Below are positions 24,101-33,246 of a DNA stretch of 64,000 nt, in pieces. The notes below the pieces were generated by a model. It saw only the letters and a program-made list of their open reading frames with translations. It was not told the DNA's origin and ran no database searches. Numbering within the stretch: the stretch's first letter is position 1; every line of letters begins with the position of its first letter. Origin of the DNA: Gymnopilus junonius. Its lineage: Eukaryota > Basidiomycota > Agaricomycetes > Agaricales > Galerinaceae. The position numbers were made by a program, and so were the translations under genes. The DNA lies in the NCBI GenBank assembly GCA_015501075.1, contig JADNYJ010000202.1, positions 1 to 64,000 on the forward strand. The letters are read 5' to 3'.

Positions 24101-25046
24101 AGCTGTGAGATGATACAGATTGCAATATAGCATGCTTACTGAGAAAACAAGGTTGATATCTTTAATGAAACCTAGGCTGAGGGAACTAGCAAATTCAGCA
24201 GGATTAGGAGAGTAGCTGGCGTCGGTGTCAGACCGATGCATCAGGACCAACGAGGTTTGAGTGAATGCTGACACAGTAGGCACGCTCGATTGAGAATGAT
24301 CCGAAAGAGGGAGTGGTATACCTCCGGATCCATTAATGGTAAGTTGCCTATATCAGAACCATATCAACCAAACAATCCAACATCTCCAGGGTGACCGACA
24401 GCTGACCTAGTGCTCGCGTTCAAATTCGAGAGATCAAGTTCACCAAACTGGGTGATTCCGATGGTTGCAAGTATGCCCTGAGGGAGAGTAACGCCATCGA
24501 TGGTACCCGAGTTCGCGGTACCCAGTGGGGGGACAACCAAGCCAGGAGACGGAAAAGAATGGGAGAAGGTGAGGAAAGTTGTCCCGTTAAGACCGGCATC
24601 GGTACTCAATTGGTCGATTGTAAATTCAAGTGGAAGGGAATTTTGGACTATACAAGTAAGAAAGGAGGGTGATTTCATTAAAATTCGACCAGAGGGACAG
24701 ATCTTACCATCGAAGTTGAGCCTACAAAGACGTTAAAGGGGCAAGTTAGTGAGAGCTGGTAGATCAACAAATGTAAGCAGCTGACGAGATAGTGTTATCT
24801 ACAAGTGATTGAGGCTAAAAAGACGATGCAGGTTGAGCCACTGAGCGCGATAAGAATCGAGATGCCAACCGTGATGAACACATTGATGTCCTTGACAAGA
24901 CCGGAACTTGAAAGGGAGCTAATAATCTGAGATGGCGTGAGGGATGGGAGAGAATCAGAGGTTGTGCGCCTTTCAACGGTTGCGATACCACTAGAGGACG
25001 CAATCAACCCTGTGACGACAGCAAGGAGGGCATAAAGTCGAGCCAT
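15139..25046 (-). CDS. secreted five-unit repeat protein, gene split by a chromovirus in an intron
   Basis: Starts MARLYALLAVVTGLIASSSG at 25046, a good signal peptide. Five homologous units follow. Each has a helix-like lead (SLSLGLIKDINVVF), a 29-nt exon (LQSLVTNTVSS type), a 14-nt exon (LNFD type), and a long exon (QNPLPFEITIDQL, DAGLNGTTFLTFSHSF, GTANSGTIDGVTLPQG, GELDLSNL). Except in the last unit, a linker follows (LTINGSGGIPLPLSDHSQ). Unit 5 lies left of the retroelement (15139-15538) and ends GELDITSESVSLE, stop 15139-15141. The 6.3 kb element at 15569-21895 lies between a GT donor near 21924 and an AG acceptor near 15539, so splicing could remove it. The family is common in mushrooms as uncharacterised secreted protein; I know no function. 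Exon joins are inferred from splice sites conserved between units. Confidence 0.75.
15569..15764 (+). repeat. 5' LTR of chromovirus
   Basis: Begins TGTAAGG and ends TTTTCCA (TG...CA). It is 196 bp and differs from the 3' LTR at six positions, all transitions. Confidence 0.93.
15608..15614 (+). promoter_or_regulatory. TATA box in 5' LTR
   Basis: TATATAA lies about 40 bp into the LTR and is conserved in the 3' LTR. It probably drives the genomic transcript. Confidence 0.6.
16105..17361 (+). CDS. chromovirus Gag polyprotein
   Basis: 418 codons from an ATG at 16105. A Ser/Thr/Pro-rich N-terminus is followed by a Gag capsid-like part with conserved aromatic residues (TFAQFMSQLRTRFL, SFEDWAMGIMAGNT). 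Near the C-terminus there is a zinc-knuckle-like segment, CRKCRRVYVACRAKTC, with Cys where the usual CCHC motif has His. It makes the particle shell that packages the RNA. Pol overlaps its last 164 nt in the +1 frame, so Pol is presumably made by frameshifting. The first residues before the Gag core are low complexity. Confidence 0.85.
   Translation: MALESNPPRKQQEQNQAETMLEPAPPSSSLTSVSSAPPFIVNSPTHISTSQSPATHIPTPSSPDTSISSDNTVFITLSSNMLNTLEIKVSDNNKSPPLIVGEGKMTPQLCADFERATNAYFLCTKIPENEKVASILPSFSNVNLRLWMDMHRDRFLSEDFTFAQFMSQLRTRFLSPTWEMEVMQELVHVKMHEDQSFEDWAMGIMAGNTLVGPDHKLSNHNLHKHLMMNMSILLSQCMNSMKKPEKDALQATEDFDTWLGEVVSIDDARRNDMVDAVQIALDTLKCQHPEFDNPPAHPAPALRDSRSFNMPASGPNAIQHSQPHYARNNALYNHQFGSNEPQYNRPFGSNPYRHGSLDTLTSDEIDILDNHDGCRKCRRVYVACRAKTCPHGAPAGEFYTMLSVGEAIATRGPCRPPV
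17198..21502 (+). CDS. chromovirus Pol polyprotein (PR-RT-RH-IN-chromodomain)
   Basis: Open for 1434 codons in the +1 frame relative to gag. Domains with approximate residues: aspartic protease LLDTGSS (185); reverse transcriptase WVCDYRELN (470) and YLDD (570); RNase H TTDASEYATGAVL (725); integrase zinc finger with HDQLGHSGFFKSY and CAECQ (967-1010); DDE core DFIGPLP, SDHDKLF, and the Glu in GSSERTNKT (1037-1132); chromodomain YLVRWKGEGPEEDRW (about 1341-1391). All catalytic residues are present. The last ~43 codons are read from a MITE-like insertion. Without it the frame would stop soon after WGNFRL (reading VHSL and a stop). The first ATG may not be the true start because fusion with Gag is likely. 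Confidence 0.93.
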   Translation: MTSWTITMVVANVVGFMLPAVQKPALTVHLRVNFTPCSRWGRPSPLEVHAGPQFRLRVPSIHTHPNSTQASSSRPTGTGRGGSRSNGIFNINAGLSMGPYNAPAPVSSASVVEAWEDSPSVPATVAAVLPSSNVTSSFVLGDGYNTSDEDESESDVSPVPVPHLLWKAKTCCKGLEGVHVDALLDTGSSFDVVSPAHAERYHLPVRELAKPFSARLALKDDSSPSFVFEKFVTFSLSSCDDAWTSKPITALLADGLCHDILLGLPFLTKNKIVIDCDSKKAIDKLSGYDLVNECFAQTPAYNRYEPRLRKKMIPPIDKRRSVVCNHKAMFAELLVHMRSRRDELDELDSCAKDEMKTLHCITAIKSTIENLAATEQLKKLDQKLKDEFHPVFSPIPHIDELPSSEVARIRLRDEYKSISKWNYNCPREFRESFQTLIQQRLDSGFIQPSSSQFASPSFIIPKADKKALPHWVCDYRELNANTVPDNFPLPHVDDILADCAKGKIWATIDMTDSFFQTRMHPDDVHKTAVTTPFGSYEWHVMPMGFRNAPAIHQRHIMNALRDYIGKICHIYLDDIVIWSETLEEHEKNVRTILRTLKENKLYVNEKKTKLFEYDISFLGHRISRNGIQADDKKVDKILDWPVPKSATEVRHFLGLVRYLAAFLPNLAKHTHVLERLTTKECERLFPAWTEVHQNAFESVKWIVTSRECLTVIDHMKLDENKIFLTTDASEYATGAVLAFGPMWETARPMAFDSRSMKDAELNYPVHEKELLAIMQAVRKWKVDLLGAPFLVYTDHWTLVNFHMQKDLSRRQARWMEELSIYDTKFIYLKGKKNCVVDALSRYPLEVTGDSEKAVRDACHPYNDKRPSKHVILEKDIARSPVFTVAALIRDVETQGPGESKAKVTFTVNKKLVKEMKKAYKSDQWCQKLQSIKESIPELVECSGLWFIDECLIVPAGCEMREHIFRMAHDQLGHSGFFKSYNAIRESYFWPGMRKDLEEGYIPGCAECQRNKSTTSKPKGPLHPLPVPDEHCDSVSLDFIGPLPEDEGFDCILTMTDRLGSEIHIVPTRCDLTAEQAANIFFNHWYCENGLPKELISDHDKLFMSCFWKHFVVLAGIHHKASSAYHPQMNGSSERTNKTVNQAIRFHVERNQKGWVRALLQIRFQIMSTVNKSTGFSPFHLRFGHTPHLLLPLIDIPVDVGIEQVAAHDLMEQIQADVASAKDNLRLAKFSQAFQANKQRSPTLEIGAGDKVMLNMLNRQREYKSADEKHVAKFMPRWDGPFIVVDAHPEASTVTLDVPNAPNMFPTFHTSLVKLWTPNDNDKFPGRKLERPDPVMVNSNEEFFVDRIIDHRKVGRGFRYLVRWKGEGPEEDRWIAGRDLEENEALDTYWGNFRLLYYFIQFSTHVTFLHFSEIPKNQKNRERIKSGVKKNGRDA
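21378..21530. mobile_element. MITE-like insertion with 27-bp inverted repeats inside pol
   Basis: The left arm 21378-21404 (starting TACTGTACTATTTCATTCAA) is the inverted complement of 21504-21530 with one mismatch in 27. The element core is 149 bp flanked by TA on both sides, which suits a Tc1/mariner-type TA target duplication. The interior is non-coding. It disrupts only the last residues after the chromodomain. Confidence 0.8.
21689..21699 (+). other. polypurine tract before 3' LTR
   Basis: A purine-rich run (ggtggggaggg) lies immediately before the 3' LTR, the expected site for plus-strand DNA priming. Confidence 0.55.
21700..21895 (+). repeat. 3' LTR of chromovirus
   Basis: 196 bp, TGTAAGG to TTTTCCA, about 97% identical to the 5' LTR (six transitions, three of them at CpG/TpG or CpG/CpA pairs). 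Confidence 0.93.
22246..24825 (-). repeat. four tandem ~0.71-0.73 kb exon-intron units
   Basis: The stretch equivalent to QLGTNAGLNG recurs at about 24601, 23886, 23178 and 22446, spacing 715, 708 and 732 bp. Introns and micro-exons repeat along with the coding parts, so whole genomic segments were duplicated rather than cDNA. The 29-nt exon of unit 1 is 24786-24814 and its 14-nt exon 24708-24721. The fifth unit's counterparts are 15510-15538 and 15436-15449, beyond the retroelement. Confidence 0.85.
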
Positions 25047-26363
25047 AGCACTTTTGTTCTAAATCCTTACAAGGTAATGCAATGATGTGAACGAAGAGAA
25101 ACGAATGTTAGAAATGAAGACAATTTATACCACCACATACGTTTCTTTTGATCGCCGTGAAAATCTTATGCACTGAGAGAATTTGGAAGGATGTCGAGGG
25201 CTAGGCGTCAACTATACACCACACGTGCCGCTGACGTTGACGTCGCCTTGTATTCTTTCATTCACGTCCACGTTCTTTTCCGAGCCTAACATAAGTCGAA
25301 CGAGGATGCAAAGTGTATAACATAAAAAAGATCGGGAAATGATAAAGAGACTATCCAAATGGATACGATTTGTTGGAGAAATTACTTACCTCGACGCATC
25401 ACAGTTCAAAGGCATGACAACGTTTGCACACGGCCAAAGCATAGAAGGAGGGAGAGCGACCCGAAATACTTGTGATAAGAACGGTCTGATGAATACAGGA
25501 ACCGAGGCCAGACCCAGGGCAATGTGAAAGAAGGTCGACATTTGAGAATTTTCACCAACATGATGTCGACTTTCGCACTCGTTGTTGATTGCAAGTCGAT
25601 TGTCTGGACCATGGAGAGACCGGCAGTTCCCGTCTGCGGATCACGCCGGCTACTTACATAAGTAACCTGCACCGCCACGTTGTGATTGTTTTCCGAAAGC
25701 CAGTTTCAACGAAGCTTCTCCCGCACAAGAATCCAAGACGATCCATCATGTCGCGCACTATACAATTTTATCTTGAAGATAGGAGTTCCTGATCAGTCTT
25801 TACGAGTTCCATCAAAAGCCGAAGAGAAATTACAAGTCTGGAGATTAGAATGCGAAAATTTGTGCAGTCAACAACCTGCGGTAGAGGCGCGCAAGTACCT
25901 CTTTTTATAGGTAAGTATTTCTGGCCGAGATCACTGAGACTGCTGAGCACTAATCATTTCGATTTTTCACGTAGGTTGTAGGCTCACGTTCCTTCGACGT
26001 GATTTCCTCGTTGTTTCCGATGAATGGTGCAGCAATTTAATCACAAGAGGTAACTGAAACCGTCCGCAAATGCTTTTAGTTGCGTGTCAGACGGAATCAC
26101 GGGCGGAGCCTGACAGGAGGCAGTCCAATTATGGTGGATTCAGCGCCGAATCCGTCTTCGAGGAAGAATGATTACTGTGGGATTGGGCGGTCACGAGCCT
26201 GAGAGCTCATTACTGGTACTCCCGAGTAGGGCGGTCGGCCTTTCTGACTCGTACGTCACCTTTACGGACTCGTTTCGTGCCTTTCGTACTCGATATTCTT
26301 TTATAACGACACCAAAGACCAGTTTCAAGGAACACTCAACTCAACATCCACAAAGCTCAACCG
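25047..26363. other. intergenic, promoters of divergent genes
   Basis: Upstream of both the secreted repeat gene (minus) and the metacaspase (plus). Only short unsupported open frames were seen. Confidence 0.45.
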
Positions 26364-28718
26364 ATGATGTGGAATTTTAGCAATCGAGATCAGGAAGGGA
26401 GAGCGAGAACTAGAAGTAAATCACCGCGCCCACCTCAAATGAGGGCGCCTAGCCCGGCGTATGTGACTTCCTAGAATTACACCCTTTTTGTCCTCATCTC
26501 AATTTTTGTACCAGGTTTCCCATTCCGTGGTTGCATTCTATATTACCATTTGATGACCTTGTTAACCAATTTTTCAGGCAAATCCATCATAGTTACACTT
26601 CAGAACCTTATGGATATCCTACCAGCTCATCTTACCCGCCCGCGCCTCCGGCATCCCCGTACTCCCCATACTTCTCGTAGGTCATACAGTGTTTATAGAT
26701 GCCATTCATCTGATAATGCGACTACTTCTAGTGGTGACATACCTCGCTCTGGACCAATGCCGTCTCCGCCACAGTATGGGTTCCCACAAGTCATTCATGT
26801 AATTCACCACTCTTCTCACCACCACTATTCCTCGAAACATAAGCACAAGAAACACCGTAGTCAGTCGAACCTGCAGATGCCAGCACCGCTCACGCCATCC
26901 ATGTCATACCAATCTTCATCCTCGTATCAGTCAGCTCCCGTAATACCACCCCACCTCAATCTCAGCACGTTCGTTTCCCTGCAGCCTCTCACGCAGTCAC
27001 CCAGACTGGCGTGTTGCATAAACCGCCTCCGCGAGCTCGGGTGCATTCACAGCCTACGTTACCCACGTCAATGCCGAAACCGGCTGGTCTCAGTCTGGAG
27101 CCCCTTAATCCTCATTTTCAGTATTCAAAGTGTACTGGGCGGAAGAAAGCTCTCTGTGTATGTCCGGGTAATATGCTGAATCGAATAGCCTAATAATTAC
27201 AGTAGATTGGGATCAACTACAGAGGACAGGCTAATGAGCTACGTGGATGCATCAATGATGCCAAGAACGTCCGCAACTTTTTAATCCGTACGTCCTCCTT
27301 TTCTGTTTAATATTCCGTGATTCACAAGTATCGTCAGGTCACGGATATGACTCAAAAGATGTTGTCATACTTACAGACGATGCAAAGGACCACCGATCTT
27401 TACCAACCAGGGATAATATCATTCAGGCTATGCGTTGGCTCGTCCGACAAGCACAACCTCATGACGCCCTTTTCTTCCACTGTATGTTTTAATTTCAGTG
27501 TCTCCTATCTCCTCCCATTATTAGACGGTCGGATTTTCATATTGATGTGACGTTCTTGGCAGATTCGGGCCATGGAGGGCAGACGCGGGATCTTGATGGA
27601 GATGAAATCGACGGGTTTGATGAAGGTATGTTAGCCGGAGGCAGAACCTTGGTTTGTACTAACCCCCGATGCCAGTGATTTACCCAGTAGATTTCAAGTC
27701 GAAAGGCTTTATCATCGATGATGTACGCTCCTTCTTTATGCAAATATTTTCTTCTCATTTAGGATGCTGCAGGAAATGCATGATCTCATGGTAATGATCA
27801 GGGTTTATATCACTCCGATTTAAAAGATTCATCTCCTTCAGGTTAAACCCTTGCCATCAGGTTGCCGGTTGACGGTATGTGAGAATGTGAATTAGTGACC
27901 TTAGACTTACGAGCCGTCTCTTTTAGGGACTTTTCGATGTAAGAATACGATTATATTCTATCTTCGTGACCGAACTATAACTATTTCATAGGCGTGCCAT
28001 TCTGGAACCGTCTTAGGTTTGTATACATCATTGATGTTATCTATTCGACCTTATTGATCCTGCCCAATATTCAGATCTTCCATATAGCGTACGTTGACTC
28101 AATTACTCCTTCTAATTCTTAAGGCAATGCAATTATCTAGTACTCGTCTCACGGACGCCTGAAGGGTCAACAAATTGCTCCTCGTGCCCTGGCTCAAAAA
28201 ATGAGCCCAGCTGATGTTGTAAGCCTTTTCCCTAGCGTCCTTGTTCAGTCTCTGAAAAATATTATTAGATATCATGGTCAGGGTGTAAGGATGATCAAAC
28301 AAGCGCAGACACCTTCTCAGGTGGTGTCGCAGTCGGTGCTATGAGTCATGTATGTGACCTACCTCGATCTTTATTACCCTTTTTTTTGATGACCCGCTAC
28401 GCTAGGCATTCATAACTGCGCTTAGTACGTCTTTATGGTGTTTCCTCTTATTTAATCGCGATACTGATTAAGTTTTAGCCAACAAGCCTAATCAATCGTA
28501 TCAAGAATTGCTCCGGTCAATTAGGTTTGTTGTCTTTGGTGGGACATCTTGAGGAAAGAACTAACCCAAACCGAAATCAAGGTTGATCTTGCACTCACGA
28601 TACAGTCAGAAGCCACAACTCGGAAGCTCTCATCATATCGTACGTTCTATACACGACTATCACTTGCGTTTAATTGAACTATTCCTCTTAGGATACCAAT
28701 CTTCACTTCGTTTTCTGA
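26364..28718 (+). CDS. MCA1: type I metacaspase
   Basis: An intron-rich gene, tandem ATGs at 26364 and 26367 (MMWNFSNRDQEG). The N-terminal prodomain is rich in Pro, Ser, His and Tyr (SYPPAPPASPYSPYFS; a Lys/His patch KHKHKKHRS). The caspase-like p20 part follows: GRKKALC, VGINYRGQANELRGCINDAK, the catalytic His in YSGHGGQTRD (about 27563), and the catalytic Cys in LFDACHSGTVL (spliced, about 27950-28015). The p10-like end reads SQKPQLGSSHHI, then DTNLHFVF, stop 28716-28718. Metacaspases are Ca2+-dependent Arg/Lys-specific cysteine proteases involved in protein quality control and cell death. One intron in the prodomain (around 26940-27000) is needed to change frame and its exact ends are unresolved. 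It is tail to tail with the F-box gene. Confidence 0.9.
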
Positions 28719-28851
28719 TTCTTAATTTTCATACTCCTTGCCGTCGACGTGCAATGTTTCGTTAACTTTCAGCGCCGTTATATTATAGAATTTAATAATA
28801 TGGACTAATTCTGGACATTTTTCTCGTATGTAAACCAGGAGGGGTCTGGAT

Positions 28852-30159
28852 TTAATTACTCGTATATCGTCCGACAGCCTTCCCATCGACGATGATTTCC
28901 ACCAACTGTGGCCAAACGGCATTATCTTGTTGCCATATATCGTGCACTAGCTTGGAGCTACCTTCCACATTGTCCAGCACCATGTTACGGACAGATGGAA
29001 GAGCGTCTGCCATGGCCCCCACCGCGTGCCTGTTTATCTTGACTTCTCGAAGAACAAGCCGACGCAGGTCGTTCAAGGCTACTAAAGGGTTCGTCCCTAA
29101 CGTATCGATTAGGGCAGACATTGCCTCTCGACTAAGCCTGGAGATCTCTAGCTCTTGAAGGTTGTGATAAAAGCTCAAGGAGAAGAAAGTAGTGTACATA
29201 TTTTTGTGCTGGTCCTCGCCACCTATGCAACGCAATTCAGAGAAAGTGAGGCTGACTACGGAGGATGAAATTTGTCGAGCTCGAAGACGAACATGGGGTG
29301 TCCCGTCTGGAATTGTTATTTGGTGAAGAACGAGCTTCTGAGTGCGTGTGCTGCTTAAGAGGTGAAAATGATTTCTATATGAAAGGAATGTGTTCTTTAG
29401 GACGACGTACTCCAGCCTCCACTTCGGGAACACCGCTATTTGCACACCTTCAACATGAAGAGTCCTGAGATGGGGGCTGATAACGCTGAGATCAGGTGGA
29501 AAAAATGGTTTCATGGTGTCTGGATTATCTTCCACGGTGTTAGATTGTGTCCGGGCGAGGTGTAAATGGGACAAGGGAGTGTAAGACGCTTCATCCAATA
29601 GGTTTAAATTACGTTCGAGGAAGACGTCGAGGACACCGGCGATAAAAGCTTCGCTGCATATGAGGCGCAGGGAATTGAATCTTGTTACGTGGGGTAGAAG
29701 CGCCCGGTTGATGCTTTCTGAGGAATAGGAAAAGACTGGACTTTGAGGGGAGATATCCAGATATATTAGTAGATCAGCAGAACGAGAAAAAAATTGACTC
29801 GTTGTCTCTTCCGCCTCTATACCATTTATTGAATTATTACCGAAGGCATTACGGCCAAGATGTATCCTTGTCCATAGGGTGTGGAAGTCGATAGCGATAT
29901 ATCTCCACCTTGAGCAGACATGCGATAAGGTGATGCATTGCATGAAGTAATCCTTCTGAGAAGGTAGGGCATATGAATCGACAGTATCTGTTGCGGCAGT
30001 GGCACCTATGTCGACAGGGGTCGACGTACTGGCAATAGGCGCCGGAGGGTGCTGATGGCCTGGTCGCGTATCCGGCGCGGCGAGAGAGATCAGTACTAGT
30101 GCGCTGAGCTCGAATATCGAACAGAGAATTTCTGTGGGGAGTTCTTGCGCAGCCGGCAT
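28852..30159 (-). CDS. F-box protein
   Basis: A single open exon of 435 codons. The N-terminal F-box reads LPTEILCSIFELSA, then LSHVCSRWRYIAIDFHTLW after a low-complexity loop of about 45 residues. The rest has leucine-rich-repeat-like spacing (LRTLHVEGV, LQELEISRL, LRRLVLREV). Such proteins are common in mushrooms; the F-box binds Skp1 in SCF ubiquitin ligases and the repeats pick the substrate. The loop splitting the F-box is typical of this family. The stop is 133 bp from the metacaspase stop, convergent. Confidence 0.87.
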   Translation of the reverse strand: MPAAQELPTEILCSIFELSALVLISLAAPDTRPGHQHPPAPIASTSTPVDIGATAATDTVDSYALPSQKDYFMQCITLSHVCSRWRYIAIDFHTLWTRIHLGRNAFGNNSINGIEAEETTSQFFSRSADLLIYLDISPQSPVFSYSSESINRALLPHVTRFNSLRLICSEAFIAGVLDVFLERNLNLLDEASYTPLSHLHLARTQSNTVEDNPDTMKPFFPPDLSVISPHLRTLHVEGVQIAVFPKWRLEYVVLKNTFLSYRNHFHLLSSTRTQKLVLHQITIPDGTPHVRLRARQISSSVVSLTFSELRCIGGEDQHKNMYTTFFSLSFYHNLQELEISRLSREAMSALIDTLGTNPLVALNDLRRLVLREVKINRHAVGAMADALPSVRNMVLDNVEGSSKLVHDIWQQDNAVWPQLVEIIVDGKAVGRYTSN

Positions 30160-31726
30160 ATAACCACCTGCTTTTTGATCTGCAACTGCATAAGGGCGAG
30201 TAAGAACAGTAACCGTCCGCTTTATCAGAGAGAAGCAATGAAATTTTCACTTACTGCAGCAAGATAAATGCAGGAGTCAATCAAAACTTGAAAGAGATAT
30301 GTGAGATACTGTTGGTGCAGGGTTAAGTAACTGACATTGATGTCGATGGGGCTGTGAGAGATCAGGAGATAATTTAACGACTGATACAAGGGCCCGACTC
30401 ATTTTATTCTTGAGGATTTACCCATGACCAAGAGTAGTCATAGGGGCACACTGTTCGCACAATCAGTACAATGGGCTTGCATGAGGCAGAGCAAATTCCT
30501 GAAGTAGACCAGACGCCGCTCTGTCCTTGTTCCTAATAAATCAGGCTTGACCCACGGGAATGGCGAACTCATGGAAGGGCTGTGGCTTTCACAAGCCGAA
30601 AGCCTTACTCGCCCCCTGGCAAAGGGCCGAAATTTCCATGCAATACGTTCGAAAAAGGAGACTGCGCAATTATCCCATTGTGCCACTGTCTATCGAAATC
30701 TAGGCTCTGACTATTGGGCTCAAGCGCTTAGGCAACACCGTGGTCCTGGTGTAATTCTCAGGAACGTTTTTTCTATCGAGTCCACTTATACGTGCACCGC
30801 AGTGAAAAAAATCAAGTAAAGCGTTATCGTATTACCCACTTCTAAGCTTATCTTATTTCTATTTGCTCTATCTGGTTGTGACCATGATTTCCTAAACATC
30901 CGTCGGTAATTAATGAAGCATTTGTTCTATAGCCGCTAAGATTAATCTTCTAGTGCTTACCCGGGTTCCTTCCGACTTCATGAGACAAATTTACCGTCAT
31001 TCGGGTAGTACAAGCCCCCCTCCGAAGCTGATCATACCACAGGTAGATGATTGGAAGAGCCCAAGAGCTCGGCAGATATCATCGCAGATACCTTCCATCC
31101 ACTGTTGTTACCGTCGTACGTGTTGGTGGTACGGAAATATCACCTAGATTCCCATTCCTTCCGAAAGTAAGAGATACACTATTTTTATGAAGGCCTCTCA
31201 AAGGCCGTCTCTAGCTCAGACGATCCCAGTAACCCCACTGCTTGACATGTACGACATATCACTCGATTGTCAATCAAACAAACGCTATAAAAGTTACAAC
31301 GTACAACCCACCACCATCATCATCCGAAATGTCATCGGATAAGGGAGTGGTAAAATAATGATTACAAAATGTTACAGGTGTAATGTATCATACAGGTACA
31401 ATATTAGCAGCGTAGGCTATGAACATAGCATACCCAACGCAGTGAATAATCTAGAGAGGTGGTATCATAGGCATAATTGAGAAAAATGAGCGAAGAATGG
31501 TCATGGTCGTGTACACATGAATAAAATGAGAAAAGGGTTCAACTGGTGAAGATGCCGAAGAAATAAAACCCATAAGAAATAAAAATTATACAACTGAAGC
31601 AGAGGCTATCCAGAGCTCGTCAATAGGGCAGCGGTGACGCCGAATAAAACCAATAGTACATGTCGTCATAGGCGGGGGTTATCGCTCGCTAGTCATGCCG
31701 CGTGGCGTTTTTTGGGGTGCTGATAG
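30160..31726. other. intergenic, no gene recognised
   Basis: Between the F-box start and the 3' end of the Ser/Pro-rich gene. Short frames such as 30547-30819 have no support. The part at 31200-31700 is AT-rich and looks like 3' flank. Confidence 0.45.
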
Positions 31727-33246
31727 TTATTCAAGCTGTGGAAAGGGGACCTCACGTCCCTTCAACCCTCTCAACTTCTTCGCAACGTCATCCATATCCT
31801 TCAAATTCCACTCTCCACTCCACTCTCGCTCCTTACGTCTTCCAAATTCCAATTTAGCTCTCTTGTCCGCCCGATCCTCTGGCGTCCGCTCTTGCACTTG
31901 GGTAGTTCGAAAGGTAAGGGAGAAGGAAGAGGCTGAGTGGAATCATTTCGGGACAACTTGGCCGCTTGGGTTGGCCGCCGCACGTCCAGCGACGTTGTTC
32001 CGCGTGTAGGCTCCTTCTGCAGAAGAGCAGCTGTAGCAGCTGCTAGTGCAGAGGACGAGCCAAGGGTGAGACTCCGGGGGCGATGACTCTTCTTTTCTCC
32101 TTCTCTGACGATGACGGCGCAGACCGAGGCTGTGGTTGAGAAGGGGCAGGAATAGGGACGGCCGCGACGGGTAAAGGAGGTAGGGAAGCGGTGGCGTTGA
32201 ATTAGAGGAAGAACTGAATTTTGTTGGCTTGTGGAATGGCGCGAGGGGTCAAAGGTAGCGGTGAGAGATGGCGGGGAATATAACGGGAAAATGATAGTGA
32301 TGTGTGTCGGGATAGGTTTGATGGCCCGGCCATGTTGGAGTTGAGCTTGATGCGATTGGAGCACTGCGGAACACCAGCTCAGGAGGGATATTCTCGCCGA
32401 GCGTCCGGGTGAGTTTGGCCATCTTTCGCCTCTTCTCCCTGTCGCTAAGGGCAGCACTGGACATTCTCTGGGTAGTGGAAGAGACGGTGAAGGCGGGATA
32501 ATGTCGACGTTCATGTTAAATGTGGAAGAAACGGGCGATAGTGGTTTGGGTGGCGAACTGCTGCGAAGATCATCCTCATTTATACGGCTGTCATTCGCCA
32601 ATGCAGGCACGGCCCTTAATCGTAGGAGCAGTGGCTGTGAAGGGTGGGGACCGGCAATCGCTTTTGCCCTGTCTTTCTCCCCATTTGGAATGGGGACGGA
32701 TGGTCCAGAGCGGGTCTGCTTTGACCCAGCAGAGCCTGGAATAGGGAACATAATCGTCATCGGCGCCAGACTTGACGGGTCTTGGCCCTGTTTCCGTTTC
32801 AGGTTTAGTGTGACGGGTCCCGACGTCGGATGTGGCGATGCACTGCGCGACGAAGAGCGCGATGAAGACGGCGAGGCATTGTCGAATACAGCCTGGACCT
32901 GATAAGGCGCTGAGCGTCCGTTCCCTCTTACAAAGACGTATCCAGGCTCGGGCTCGGGGGCTAAGGTTGCCTCGGAAGAAAGGGAAGAAGAGCGCGAGTG
33001 GTAAATGCGACCTTCACGTCGGCCTGATCTGGTCCCTGATGTCCCGGTATTGGTGCCGCGTGAGGCGGTGGCGGACGGTAGGACCTCGGGCTCAACGACC
33101 TTGGGCGTGGTTCCCAGAACAGCTCCGAGCTTACGGGTAGAGCGCAGCAGGCGTGAGCGTTCTTCTCTGTCCAGGGTGTTTTTAGTAAGGGGAGGTACAG
33201 GAAATTGCTGTACGCGCATGGCGGATGCTGTAGCGGTAGAAGACAT
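31727..33246 (-). CDS. Ser/Pro-rich conserved fungal protein with two frame changes
   Basis: ATG at 33246 (MSSTATASAMRVQQFPVPPL). The N-terminal half is Ser/Pro/Arg-rich and likely disordered. A conserved-looking block, LSDREKRRKMAKLTRTLGE followed by NIPPELVFRS, lies in a different frame from its surroundings (about 32370-32464). The C-terminal block, RKEREWSGEWNLKDMDD followed by VAKKLRGLK, needs another frame change near 31945 and ends at 31727. The first change could be a 41-nt intron (weak gtcgac donor, cag acceptor); the second shows no splice signal. The main frame alone stops at 31801. I know these blocks from uncharacterised basidiomycete proteins and know no function. It is either a damaged gene or carries base errors. 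Confidence 0.6.
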
